Under the pieces are notes generated by a model. It searched no databases. It saw nothing but the letters and a program-made list of their open reading frames with translations, and was not told the DNA's origin. Below, one piece after another: positions 55,412-63,537 of a stretch of 64,000 nt of DNA. Both the position numbers and the translations under genes were made by a program. The DNA comes from Pseudothioglobus sp905182815 (GTDB lineage: Bacteria; Pseudomonadota; Gammaproteobacteria; PS1; Pseudothioglobaceae). Where the stretch lies: positions 248,001 through 312,000 of the forward strand of contig NZ_CP159805.1 of assembly GCF_048087625.1 (NCBI RefSeq), given 5' to 3'. The stretch's first letter is position 1, and each line of letters begins with the position of its first letter.

Positions 55412-55499
55412 TCTGCTTCACTCTGCTCGTTATGTATTTGGAAAGATTCCCTTGTATGAATTTTAAATTAATCTAAATTTAAAATCTTTTAATACTCTA

Positions 55500-56285
55500 T
55501 TAGACAATGAAATCACTCTTTTTAATTATTATATATCGCCTTTGCGATTTCGTTAATATGTAGAGCTGTCTTAAAGCCAATTTAAATTGATAGTACAATC
55601 TCTTTATAAAAAAGTAAATACCCCCTTTATAGTTGTGATTGTTACTTACAGTGGATTTTGATATAACGCTCAAATAAATGTTATTAACTCCATAATCTTT
55701 GCACTGATCTAATTGAATTATTGGAGATGGTTCAACTTGAAATGCCTTAAGTGAATGGCAGGAAGTTATATGTGCATCAGCTAACCCGATCCCTTTATTT
55801 TTTTCGAGTAGAGTTAGTTTTTTTGCCCCTGATGGCCATAATATATAGCCAGCTGCGCCAGTTCTATCTTGATATAGTCTAAGTAATTTTGAGTTGTAAC
55901 CAATATCTATAGATGATCTTGAAACAAATTTCTTTCTACTCCTATTCTCTAAGTTAATTAGATCAGTATTTTCAATTGTATTAAGGCTATGAAGAAGTTC
56001 CGGTAGGAGTCTTGACATGATTGCATCATCTTCTAATATAAGTGCAGGTTTATTACTTTTTATTACCCTATTCCAAGCTGCTCTATGGGAGAAGTAGCAA
56101 GCAACTTCAGTTTTTCTTAAAGGCCTTTGCCAGTCATAATAATGTTTTTTATAAGTGTTATCGCTAATATCTTCAACGGTTGTTGCATCTAGAATTTTGT
56201 ATGCAAGACCTAGTTTAGTTAGCTGATCTTTTTGGAGCCTACGGCGTTCGATAGAACAAGGTAAATTAATCACAAATATCTGCAC
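55500..56285 (-). CDS. Glycosyltransferase family 25 protein (second)
   Basis: Another GT25-type transferase, with NLPCSIERRRLQKDQL at the start, CYFSHRAAWNRVI, and ILEDDAIMSRLL (DDA motif), GAAGYILWPSGAKKL. Length of 261. It differs clearly from its neighbour in sequence, so it is not a recent copy. It starts one base after the stop of the unknown 246-residue gene. Confidence 0.84.
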   Translation of the reverse strand: MQIFVINLPCSIERRRLQKDQLTKLGLAYKILDATTVEDISDNTYKKHYYDWQRPLRKTEVACYFSHRAAWNRVIKSNKPALILEDDAIMSRLLPELLHSLNTIENTDLINLENRSRKKFVSRSSIDIGYNSKLLRLYQDRTGAAGYILWPSGAKKLTLLEKNKGIGLADAHITSCHSLKAFQVEPSPIIQLDQCKDYGVNNIYLSVISKSTVSNNHNYKGGIYFFIKRLYYQFKLALRQLYILTKSQRRYIIIKKSDFIV

Positions 56286-57026
56286 TTACCACCAGCCTGT
56301 TTTATTTCTTTTATGTCTCTCTCTTAGTCTCATGAATATAGTATCGTGTTCCTGTAAGCGAAGGAATATTTCTAGAAGTATCTCACCAGCAATGTTTATT
56401 TTGGCTACTTTGTCAATTCTCCATCTCATATTTCTAAGGGTGTCGTCTGTTCCAATTTTAAAGACAGATGTTCCATCAAAGAGAGGGATTCTTTCTTCAT
56501 TGTCTAGCCTCGTAATTTTTTCTTTATCATCTACGTTATTATTAAAATTAGTAATAAAGCGCTCACTTTCTTGTATTTTTACAGTATTAAGAAGACATGA
56601 GCAGGCAAGAGATAGACCCTTGATAGCATCATTATCTGAAAAATCTGCAAAAGTATCTGTGGCAGATAAAAGCCAGCGCATGTTTAAATTCTTTAATAAA
56701 TAATCTTTCTCTTCTTTCCAGAGTTGTTGTAACAAAGCAAAGTGATTTTCTGTATCAAAGTCGCGCCTGATAAGTACGACGATTTTAGCATGCGTGTAAC
56801 AGAGTTCACTTTGACCAACAAACTCATCTCTCAGCGCAACAAAATGCTCGTCTAGATTATTTGAGCTGCCATGAGTGTATTTAATTTTATCACCATCAAT
56901 AACTATTTGCTTCTGTTGAGAAAAGTCTATTGATATATGCTCTGACAATTCTTTTGCTCCAGAACGCCTTTTATGCCTACTTAATGAGAACCATTTTTCA
57001 AATTTAGTTTTATCTCTACGACTCAT
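56286..57026 (-). CDS. Unknown protein in the polysaccharide cluster
   Basis: 246 residues, not recognised. No signal peptide or membrane helix; hydrophilic, with many Arg/Lys/Asp. Seen: KIVVLIRRDFDTENHFALL in the middle, LRNMRWRIDKVAKINIAGEI near the end. It overlaps the GT2 gene by 11 bp and abuts a GT25 gene, so it is translated with them and probably acts in the same pathway, perhaps as a glycan-modifying enzyme or assembly factor. That is only context. Confidence 0.7.
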   Translation of the reverse strand: MSRRDKTKFEKWFSLSRHKRRSGAKELSEHISIDFSQQKQIVIDGDKIKYTHGSSNNLDEHFVALRDEFVGQSELCYTHAKIVVLIRRDFDTENHFALLQQLWKEEKDYLLKNLNMRWLLSATDTFADFSDNDAIKGLSLACSCLLNTVKIQESERFITNFNNNVDDKEKITRLDNEERIPLFDGTSVFKIGTDDTLRNMRWRIDKVAKINIAGEILLEIFLRLQEHDTIFMRLRERHKRNKTGWW

Positions 57027-57996
57027 TATTTTTTAACCTTTTACTTTTCCAGGAACTTCGAATAAGTGCACTTCGATAATACTTAATAATCATAACAAGA
57101 GTTAATAGGTTTGCTTTAAAGATACTTTTCCAAAATAAAGGTAAGGTTATTAATGTTCGTAATATCCATGATATTAAAGTATTGATCATAATCACCAGAT
57201 GCAAAGTCAACCTGTTTATGCCTCTAGTGTGTTCTTGGATAAAAACATGACTGGATGTAACCACTTCAGATTTAGTTATAGCAATAGTTTTAGGATTTCT
57301 TCTAGATGATCCACCATGTAAATGTTCAAGTTCTACATTCCGGAGAAGAGCAATTGTTTTGCCATATTTAGTTACTTTGAGGCATAAATCAGGATCTTCT
57401 GAATACATCCAAAATATGTTTTCACTCCATTGTCCAATTTCCATAAAAATTTTTTTTTGTATTAAAACCACCGAACCTGCAACCCATTCTGGATACCAAA
57501 CATTATTATTTTCTGGAAACTTTTTTGCTATTTTACGTGAAAAAGCTAATTTATAAAATGTACGAAGCCAACCTATGGTAAGCCATGGGTTTATAAATGC
57601 AATCTCTCTTTCTCTCTTACCAGCTGAATTGAGCGTTCTGCAAGATGTGATTCCTACATTTGGATTAGCCACTGCAAAAATAAACATATCATCGATAGCA
57701 TTGCTCTTGGTTAGAGTTACATCCGGGTTTAAGAATAATAAATATTCACCTTTAGCATTATCAGCGCCAAGATTACACCCACTAGAAAAACCATAATTAC
57801 CCTTATTGGCAATAAGTTTTATTTCATGAAATTTTTGCTTAAAGTTATTAAATTGATTATCTTGAGAGTCATTATCCACAACTATAATTTCATAACTTGA
57901 GTTTGGTGACCATTTGTTGAATGATTCTATACATTTAGTCAGAACCTCCCAACTTCTATAATTGACAATAATAATGGATAAATCTATTTTACTCAA
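57016..57996 (-). CDS. Glycosyltransferase family 2 (rhamnosyltransferase-like)
   Basis: Inverting GT-A transferase. Seen: IDLSIIIVNYRSWEVLTKCI, EIIVVDNDSQDNQF, the nucleotide-binding NKGNYGFSSGCNLGADNAKG, LFLNPDVTL, and a C-terminal YSEDPDLCLKVTKYG (ED motif). This combination resembles dTDP-rhamnosyl transferases. Length of 326. It is coupled by an 11-bp overlap to the next gene. A dTDP-sugar donor from the neighbouring rfb genes is a plausible substrate. Confidence 0.88.
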   Translation of the reverse strand: MSKIDLSIIIVNYRSWEVLTKCIESFNKWSPNSSYEIIVVDNDSQDNQFNNFKQKFHEIKLIANKGNYGFSSGCNLGADNAKGEYLLFLNPDVTLTKSNAIDDMFIFAVANPNVGITSCRTLNSAGKREREIAFINPWLTIGWLRTFYKLAFSRKIAKKFPENNNVWYPEWVAGSVVLIQKKIFMEIGQWSENIFWMYSEDPDLCLKVTKYGKTIALLRNVELEHLHGGSSRRNPKTIAITKSEVVTSSHVFIQEHTRGINRLTLHLVIMINTLISWILRTLITLPLFWKSIFKANLLTLVMIIKYYRSALIRSSWKSKRLKNNES

Positions 57997-58091
57997 TTCA
58001 ATATTCCTTCATTTATTGTGACTGGATTCTATATAAACTTATCAAATGTTTAACTGTTAAAAAAGCCTTTAAAAATCACCAAATGGCTAAA

Positions 58092-58691
58092 TTAATTAAT
58101 ATTTTCCTCATTTTTAACAGCTTTAAACTCCCAAATTAAATGGGATTTTTTTATAAAATAAATAGTGTAGAAAATATTTTTTAGAGTTTTTAAAAGCCAC
58201 ATATCATTTCTAGTTTCTTGAGTTAATTTTACCCACTTGACCTTTTTAACAATTTTAAATTTTCCTGTGAATCCATACATACGAGCTTTATATTTAGGAC
58301 TAGTAAAGTAAGTATGAGTTTTTTTGGTTATAAAGTTAACATGGGTTGGATCAACAAAAGCCTCATTTCTAGGGTAACCAGGCGTAATGCCATGAAACAT
58401 ACCACCAGGTTTTAATACTCTATATATTTCATTCATAACATGAATAAATGGAAATACTCCAGCATTATTAATTGTGGCCACTCTTGGTACATGTTCTAAA
58501 AAATCATATGCTGATACTGAGTCAAAGGTTGAATCAGGGAATGGAAGAGAATCAAATATTAAGTTGCATTTTTGGTAGCTAAATTCTTTTGTATCTAGAT
58601 CAATTATGTCAACACCATAAAGCTTATCAGCATTATAAGGGTTTCTAGGATTGGAGTTACAACCAATATCTAAGTGGCTCGTATGTTCCAT
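58092..58691 (-). CDS. Class I SAM-dependent methyltransferase
   Basis: Likely sugar or polysaccharide methyltransferase. Seen: HLDIGCNSNPRNPYN as the glycine-rich SAM loop with a zinc-type spacing, LYGVDIIDLD, DSLPFPDSTFDSVSAYDFLEH, and LKPGGMFHGITPGYP. Length of 199. It ends a tight gene string from the sugar-nucleotide genes (rfbB is 3 bp upstream); 95 bp then follow before the GT2 gene. Target is not known. Confidence 0.82.
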   Translation of the reverse strand: MEHTSHLDIGCNSNPRNPYNADKLYGVDIIDLDTKEFSYQKCNLIFDSLPFPDSTFDSVSAYDFLEHVPRVATINNAGVFPFIHVMNEIYRVLKPGGMFHGITPGYPRNEAFVDPTHVNFITKKTHTYFTSPKYKARMYGFTGKFKIVKKVKWVKLTQETRNDMWLLKTLKNIFYTIYFIKKSHLIWEFKAVKNEENIN

Positions 58692-58694
58692 ATT

Positions 58695-59753
58695 TTACTC
58701 TCCAGTTCCTTTATTTCTGTCATCTTTTAACTCTTCCCACCAAGCTTTGTTGTTAAGATACCACTCGACGGTTTTTAAAATTCCAGAATTAAAATTCTCA
58801 TCAGGACTCCATCCTAATGTCTTGAATATTTTGGATGCATCAATTGCATATTTTAAATCGTGCCCTGGTCTTTCATCAACAAAAGTGATTAGTTTTTCAT
58901 ATTTACTTATACCTTTAATTTTACTTGGTCTTACTTTGTCTAGTATTTGACAAACAGTTTTAATCACATCTATATTCTGAATGGCATTATGGCCACCAAT
59001 ATTATAAGTTTCACCTGGAATCCCTGAAAGTGCTACTAGAAGAAGCGCCTTAGCATGGTCATCAACATAAAGCCAATCTCTTACTTGTTTGCCATTCCCA
59101 TATACTGGAATAGTCTTTCCTTCAAGCGCATTTAATATAGTAAGTGGAATGAGTTTTTCTGGAAACTGGCAGGGCCCATAGTTATTTGAGCAGTTAGTAA
59201 TGAGAGTAGGAAGTTGGAAAGTTCTTTGCCAAGCTCGAACTAAGTGATCTGAACTAGCTTTGGAAGCTGAATAAGGAGAACTAGGTGCGTAAGATGTCTT
59301 TTCAGTAAAAAGCTCATCTGAAAGGTTTAAATCACCATAAACCTCATCAGTTGATACATGATGAAAGCGAAAATTATCTTTTTTTATACCATTTTTTAAT
59401 CCAAACCAATAATTTTTAGCTTGCTCAAGTAGAACGTAAGTCCCAAAAATATTGGTTTGTATAAATTCATCTGGAGCTTCAATTGATCTATCTACATGAG
59501 TTGAAGCGGCAAGGTGAATAACTATATCAGGTTGATATTTTTCAAAAATATTTTTTATTTCTTCAAAATTACATATATCTATTTTTTCAAATGAGTATCT
59601 TTCGTTACTATTTATTTTTGATAATGATTCTAAGTTGCCTGCATAGGTCAACTTGTCAATATTTATAACATGATGATGTGTATTATTAATAAGATGTCTT
59701 ATTAAGGCTGATCCAATGAAGCCTGCACCACCAGTTATTAAAAATTTCTTCAT
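58695..59753 (-). CDS. rfbB: dTDP-glucose 4,6-dehydratase
   Basis: Makes dTDP-4-keto-6-deoxyglucose. Seen: Rossmann GGAGFIGSALIRHL, the catalytic HVSTDEVYGD and YSASKASSDH (Tyr-X3-Lys), and VYGNGKQVRDWLYVDDHAKA. Length of 352. It overlaps the aminotransferase stop by 4 bp. With rfbA and rfbC it supplies a dTDP-deoxy sugar. Confidence 0.95.
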   Translation of the reverse strand: MKKFLITGGAGFIGSALIRHLINNTHHHVINIDKLTYAGNLESLSKINSNERYSFEKIDICNFEEIKNIFEKYQPDIVIHLAASTHVDRSIEAPDEFIQTNIFGTYVLLEQAKNYWFGLKNGIKKDNFRFHHVSTDEVYGDLNLSDELFTEKTSYAPSSPYSASKASSDHLVRAWQRTFQLPTLITNCSNNYGPCQFPEKLIPLTILNALEGKTIPVYGNGKQVRDWLYVDDHAKALLLVALSGIPGETYNIGGHNAIQNIDVIKTVCQILDKVRPSKIKGISKYEKLITFVDERPGHDLKYAIDASKIFKTLGWSPDENFNSGILKTVEWYLNNKAWWEELKDDRNKGTGE

Positions 59754-60871
59754 TGAGAATTGATGCCTTGTAGTAAAGTTTTAGAAACTTTATCGATATC
59801 TTCAAAACTTAATTCTAAATGAAGTGGTAAAGACAGTATGCGTGAAGAAAAATATTTGGATTTTGGGAGTTTTGATTTAGTATTAAAAAGGCCATAGTCA
59901 GTATTTTGGCGATAGTGAACTCCAGGAAAAATATTGTGAGTTGATAAATAATCTATCAACTCTTCTCGATAATCAACTACTACTTGAAAGATATGCCTTG
60001 ATGTTTGATCTGAGTCATGCTCAATGAAATCAACTTTACCTTTTAAATTTTTTTTATACCGATTTGCTAAATCTCTTCTATATTGATTATCCTCTTCCAA
60101 ATATTTAAGTCCAACAATTCCAAGAGCTGCCATTATTGAGTTTCCATGGTATTTATAACCTACTTGATTAACATTGTAGTCCCATTTATATGTACTCATA
60201 GCACTCCGAGAGAAGGTATCTTTATTGATTCCTAACCAAGATAACTCCCTAGCTTTTATGTCATCATTTTCGCTATTAAAACAAATCATGCCGCTATCAG
60301 CTGTTGGAAGGTTTTTTACTGCCTGAAAAGAAAAAACACTTACATCTACATCAAATCCAACATGTCTACTATTAATATGACTGCCAGACATATGTGCAGC
60401 ATCAAGAATAATTGCTAAGTTATTTTCACTAGCAATACTAATAATTTCAGTCAAGTTCTTTGTATTTCCACCTATTCCTACAAAAATAATAGCCTTGGTT
60501 TTTTTATTAATTTTCTTTATAACTGATTGAGGGTTTAAATTTAATGAATCATCAATATCAGCAAAACAAGGCTTAAGGTTTTCATACACAATAGAGTGAT
60601 TAGTAGATATAAATGTTAATGGAGTTGTTATAATTTCATCACCGTCTTGCCAGCCATGTTTTTCTTTTAATATCTTAACTGCAAGATGTAAGCCAGCCGA
60701 TGCAGAGTTTAAGAAATGTGCATTATTTAGACCTGTATAAGTTTTCCATTGATTTTCAAACTCAATGGTTTTATAGCCCATACCTGTCCAGCCTAAATCA
60801 AGACACTCTTTTATTTCAGAAAGGCATTCATCTACTCTAAATTTGGGCTTTAATACTTGAATATTTTTCAT
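59750..60871 (-). CDS. DegT/DnrJ/EryC1 family sugar aminotransferase
   Basis: PLP-dependent transaminase acting on nucleotide keto sugars. Seen: TTPLTFISTNHSI, LDAAHMSGS with the PLP-binding Asp, and Lys of FSFQAVKNLPTADSGM as the Schiff-base residue. Length of 373. It sits between rfbC and rfbB where rfbD (dTDP-rhamnose reductase) often lies, and rfbD is absent from the window. The product is probably a dTDP-amino-dideoxyhexose, but the exact sugar cannot be read. Confidence 0.88.
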   Translation of the reverse strand: MKNIQVLKPKFRVDECLSEIKECLDLGWTGMGYKTIEFENQWKTYTGLNNAHFLNSASAGLHLAVKILKEKHGWQDGDEIITTPLTFISTNHSIVYENLKPCFADIDDSLNLNPQSVIKKINKKTKAIIFVGIGGNTKNLTEIISIASENNLAIILDAAHMSGSHINSRHVGFDVDVSVFSFQAVKNLPTADSGMICFNSENDDIKARELSWLGINKDTFSRSAMSTYKWDYNVNQVGYKYHGNSIMAALGIVGLKYLEEDNQYRRDLANRYKKNLKGKVDFIEHDSDQTSRHIFQVVVDYREELIDYLSTHNIFPGVHYRQNTDYGLFNTKSKLPKSKYFSSRILSLPLHLELSFEDIDKVSKTLLQGINSQ

Positions 60872-60872
60872 C

Positions 60873-61436
60873 TTATTTTTTTATTAAATAAGTTTTTTTT
60901 ATCTTATCTAACGAAGGTAGCTGACTATCTTTGTCTGAAATTTGTAATAATTCATAAGGCAAGCCCCAGTTAATATTTAGCTGTTTGTCATCAAAAGAGA
61001 TACCACTTTCATGTTTATTTGAATAGTAATTATCTACCTTGTATGAAAATGTTGCGGTATCAGTAAGTGCCACAAAGCCATGGGCAAAGCCCCGTGGTAT
61101 AAATAGTTGATATTTACTCTGTGCTGTAAGCTCAATAGATACATGCTGGCCAAAGGTAGGGCTTGATTTGCGTATATCAACTGATATATCCAATACACTT
61201 CCATCAATTACTCTAACGAGTTTAGCTTGTGTATATGGCGTTAGTTGATAGTGAAGGCCTCGAATTACACCTTTAGTAGATTTAGATTCATTATCCTGCA
61301 CAAAGTTAACTTTGTATCCAATGGCATCTTCAAGCAGGTCTTGTCTAAAAGTTTCTATAAAGTAGCCCCTATCATCACTATGCACAGTGGGTTCAATCAG
61401 TAACACATCTGAAATTGACTGAGGAATAAAGTTCAA
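60873..61436 (-). CDS. rfbC: dTDP-4-dehydrorhamnose 3,5-epimerase
   Basis: Epimerises dTDP-4-keto-6-deoxyglucose at C3 and C5. Seen: SDVLLIEPTVHSDDRGYFIETFR, VNFVQDNESKSTKGVIRGLHYQ with the catalytic His, and FIPRGFAHGFVAL. Start is uncertain: a TTG at 61436 (187 residues) has AGGAAGG just upstream and overlaps the rfbA stop by 4 bp, while a GTG at 61454 would add six residues. I prefer the TTG. Confidence 0.92.
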   Translation of the reverse strand: MNFIPQSISDVLLIEPTVHSDDRGYFIETFRQDLLEDAIGYKVNFVQDNESKSTKGVIRGLHYQLTPYTQAKLVRVIDGSVLDISVDIRKSSPTFGQHVSIELTAQSKYQLFIPRGFAHGFVALTDTATFSYKVDNYYSNKHESGISFDDKQLNINWGLPYELLQISDKDSQLPSLDKIKKTYLIKK

Positions 61437-62338
61437 TTCCCTTCCTCTGCACACTTAATTAAGTATTGGCCATATTGGTTCTTAGCAATGGGTTGGGCTA
61501 ATTTAATGAGTTGTGCTTTATTAATATAGCCTTTTTCATAAGCAATCTCTTCGATACAAGCTACTTTTAAGCCCTGTCTTCTCTCGATGATTTCTATAAA
61601 GGTTGAGGCCTCTAATAAGCTCTCATGAGTCCCTGTATCTAGCCAAGCGTATCCTCTGCCCATTAGTTCAACGCTAAGACGTTCTTCATTTAAGTACATC
61701 TGATTAACTGAGGTAATTTCTAACTCACCCCTGTCAGATGGAATAACTTCTACAGCTTTTTTAACAACGTCATTAGGGTAGAAGTAAAGACCAGTTACTG
61801 CGTAGTTACTTTTAGAATTTTCTGGCTTCTCTTCAATGGTGAGTGCTTTGCCATTGGCATCAAAATCAACGACACCATAGCGCTCAGGATCTTTAACATG
61901 ATAACCAAACACAGTAGCCATATTTTTATCTTTAGCATTTGAAATAGCATTAGCCAGCATACCAGTCAAACCATGGCCATAATAAATGTTATCACCCAGA
62001 ATTAAACAGGCATCGTCATCACCAATAAAATCTTTGCCCAAGATAAATGCTTGAGCCAGTCCGTCAGGAGAAGGTTGAGCTACATAGCAAAATTTCATAC
62101 CAATATCAACACCACTACCAAGAAGTTGTTTAAAGTTTGGTAAGTCTTCAGGAGTAGAAATAATCAAGACTTCTTTTATGCCAGCCAACATTAAAACTGA
62201 CAGCGGGTAATAAATCATTGGCTTATCATAAATGGGCATTAATTGCTTAGATATGGATTTGGTAATGGGATATAGCCTAGTACCAGAGCCACCAGCCAAT
62301 ATAATCCCTTTCATTGCAGATTTGTGTGTTTTACTCAT
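61433..62338 (-). CDS. rfbA: Glucose-1-phosphate thymidylyltransferase
   Basis: Makes dTDP-glucose from glucose-1-phosphate and dTTP. Seen: GIILAGGSGTRLYPIT, ADGLAQAF-type QPSPDGLAQAFILG, ILGDNIYYG, and the EEKPENSKSNYAVTGLYFY region. I use the ATG at 62338 (MSKTHKSAMKGI, 301 residues), which overlaps the previous gene by 8 bp (ATGAGTAA); an internal ATG at 62314 gives the minimal form. A longer frame to 62398 lies inside the upstream gene. Confidence 0.94.
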   Translation of the reverse strand: MSKTHKSAMKGIILAGGSGTRLYPITKSISKQLMPIYDKPMIYYPLSVLMLAGIKEVLIISTPEDLPNFKQLLGSGVDIGMKFCYVAQPSPDGLAQAFILGKDFIGDDDACLILGDNIYYGHGLTGMLANAISNAKDKNMATVFGYHVKDPERYGVVDFDANGKALTIEEKPENSKSNYAVTGLYFYPNDVVKKAVEVIPSDRGELEITSVNQMYLNEERLSVELMGRGYAWLDTGTHESLLEASTFIEIIERRQGLKVACIEEIAYEKGYINKAQLIKLAQPIAKNQYGQYLIKCAEEGN

Positions 62339-63056
62339 TAGTTGTCCAATAGTCTTTAATCCATGGAGATGGTTGAATGTGCCGATACCATTTTCCACTG
62401 CGACCTATAATTGCCTCAGGAGGGTTAGGTAGGCCATGAAACAAAATAACTCGAGCCCCCTTAGGTATTGAGGGAGCTAAGACCCATGATTTAATCCAAG
62501 ATGGACAGCAATTATACTTGAAGCTCGGGACACAGCTTTCATTCCAAAACTCTAATTTACCGAGCTTATCAAGTTCACGTGATAGATAAGCTTGTTCATG
62601 ACGCACCTCATTCTTTACTTGCTCAGAGTTCTCCTCAAAGTAGTCCAAAATTTGTGGGTATTTTCCAATTTCAAATCGAAATACTGAGGAGTTCCCCTCC
62701 CTCTTTTTTGTATTCTTTTTGTCACGTGCAATCAAAAAATCACCAGGCTGACTAAAGAATATATCTAGGTTCCCAACAATTACAACATCTAAGTCAAGAA
62801 AAAGTGTTGGCCCAGAAAGTCCACCAAAATTTTTTTTAAATACAGTAAGTTTCCTCCAGCCGCGCTCAGGTGATTCAGAAGGGAGAGCTAGCTCTGGGAG
62901 TTCTTGTACCTCTACTTCTGGCCTAATACCTAAGCTATTTTCAGTGAAGCATATAAATCTGAACTTGGAGTCCATATTTCGAGACACCATTGCATAAAGA
63001 CGGTTTACATACTCTACTGTGAACTTGTCACCCCATTTCATACAAATAATATTCAT
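62331..63056 (-). CDS. Putative glycosyltransferase (GT8-like)
   Basis: 241-residue protein with YAMVSRNMDSKFRFICFTEN, and LFLDLDVVIVGNLD, a DxD metal-binding motif in the arrangement of GT8-type enzymes. The C-terminal part has VILFHGLPNPPEAI, also seen in this type. No signal peptide. It is the first gene of the minus-strand cluster and its promoter should lie in the 481-bp gap to the right. Substrate is unknown. Confidence 0.75.
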   Translation of the reverse strand: MNIICMKWGDKFTVEYVNRLYAMVSRNMDSKFRFICFTENSLGIRPEVEVQELPELALPSESPERGWRKLTVFKKNFGGLSGPTLFLDLDVVIVGNLDIFFSQPGDFLIARDKKNTKKREGNSSVFRFEIGKYPQILDYFEENSEQVKNEVRHEQAYLSRELDKLGKLEFWNESCVPSFKYNCCPSWIKSWVLAPSIPKGARVILFHGLPNPPEAIIGRSGKWYRHIQPSPWIKDYWTTNE

Positions 63057-63404
63057 AGCTTGGTTGGGGTTAAGGGCTCTAAACTGCAGGAGAGGTTATA
63101 AGTAGTAAAATTCTCACCAATAGTGTAGAGCAAATTTTTTGTATTGGAGTCGATAATGCTATTCATCTGTTTGTATTGATAGTCTTCTATAATTATAGAG
63201 CATAACTAAGAAAAATAAAAAAGGAAAATGATCGCTACTCATTAAAACATATATCCACCAATATGTTTATGATTGAAGACCTTTTTCCACTTAGTTGTGG
63301 TTAGTAAAATTGGTAGTTAATAGTTTTCACAAAGCTGACTATTAAAATGTGTCCATTCATTTAACACTAGCAGCCTCATTTTTAAAAACAAAGACTAAGG
63401 AACT

Positions 63405-63413
63405 TGCTATACT
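63405..63413 (+). promoter_or_regulatory. Extended -10 promoter for the nucleotide-sugar dehydrogenase
   Basis: TGC immediately before TATACT is an extended -10 form; a good -35 is not visible. Lies 124 bases before the GTG start, so the transcript would have a long leader that includes the palindrome. Confidence 0.45.
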
Positions 63414-63487
63414 AAGCGATGAAACCAGTAACCTAAAATCTGACTTATAAGTAATAGCTACTAAAAGATGATAAGAGCCATTAATAG

Positions 63488-63504
63488 ATTCTCTTGAAGA
63501 GAAT
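63488..63504 (+). promoter_or_regulatory. 17-base palindrome in the dehydrogenase leader
   Basis: ATTCTCTT - G - AAGAGAAT: 8-bp perfect arms around one base, 33 bases before the GTG start. Short and near the start, so it may be an operator or a leader hairpin. Confidence 0.4.
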
Positions 63505-63537
63505 TAGGATGATGTAATTTACAAAGGAAATAAAATA

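Larger units (their letters stand above)
63057..63537. other. 481-bp divergent intergenic region
   Basis: No gene or RNA is supported. It must hold promoters for the minus-strand polysaccharide genes and for the plus-strand dehydrogenase. Seen: an extended -10 (63405-63413), a palindrome (63488-63504), and AACATAT...ATATGTT arms near 63246-63270. No JUMPstart or ops element is seen. Confidence 0.6.

Noticed and set aside
56332..56703. Open plus-strand frame opposite the unknown polysaccharide-cluster gene
   Set aside because: Both frames are open, but the minus frame has the start overlap with the GT2 gene and fits the operon; this one has no ribosome binding site in view.
63057..63537. RfaH/JUMPstart control upstream of the polysaccharide genes
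   Set aside because: No GGCGGTAG-type ops element was seen in the region.
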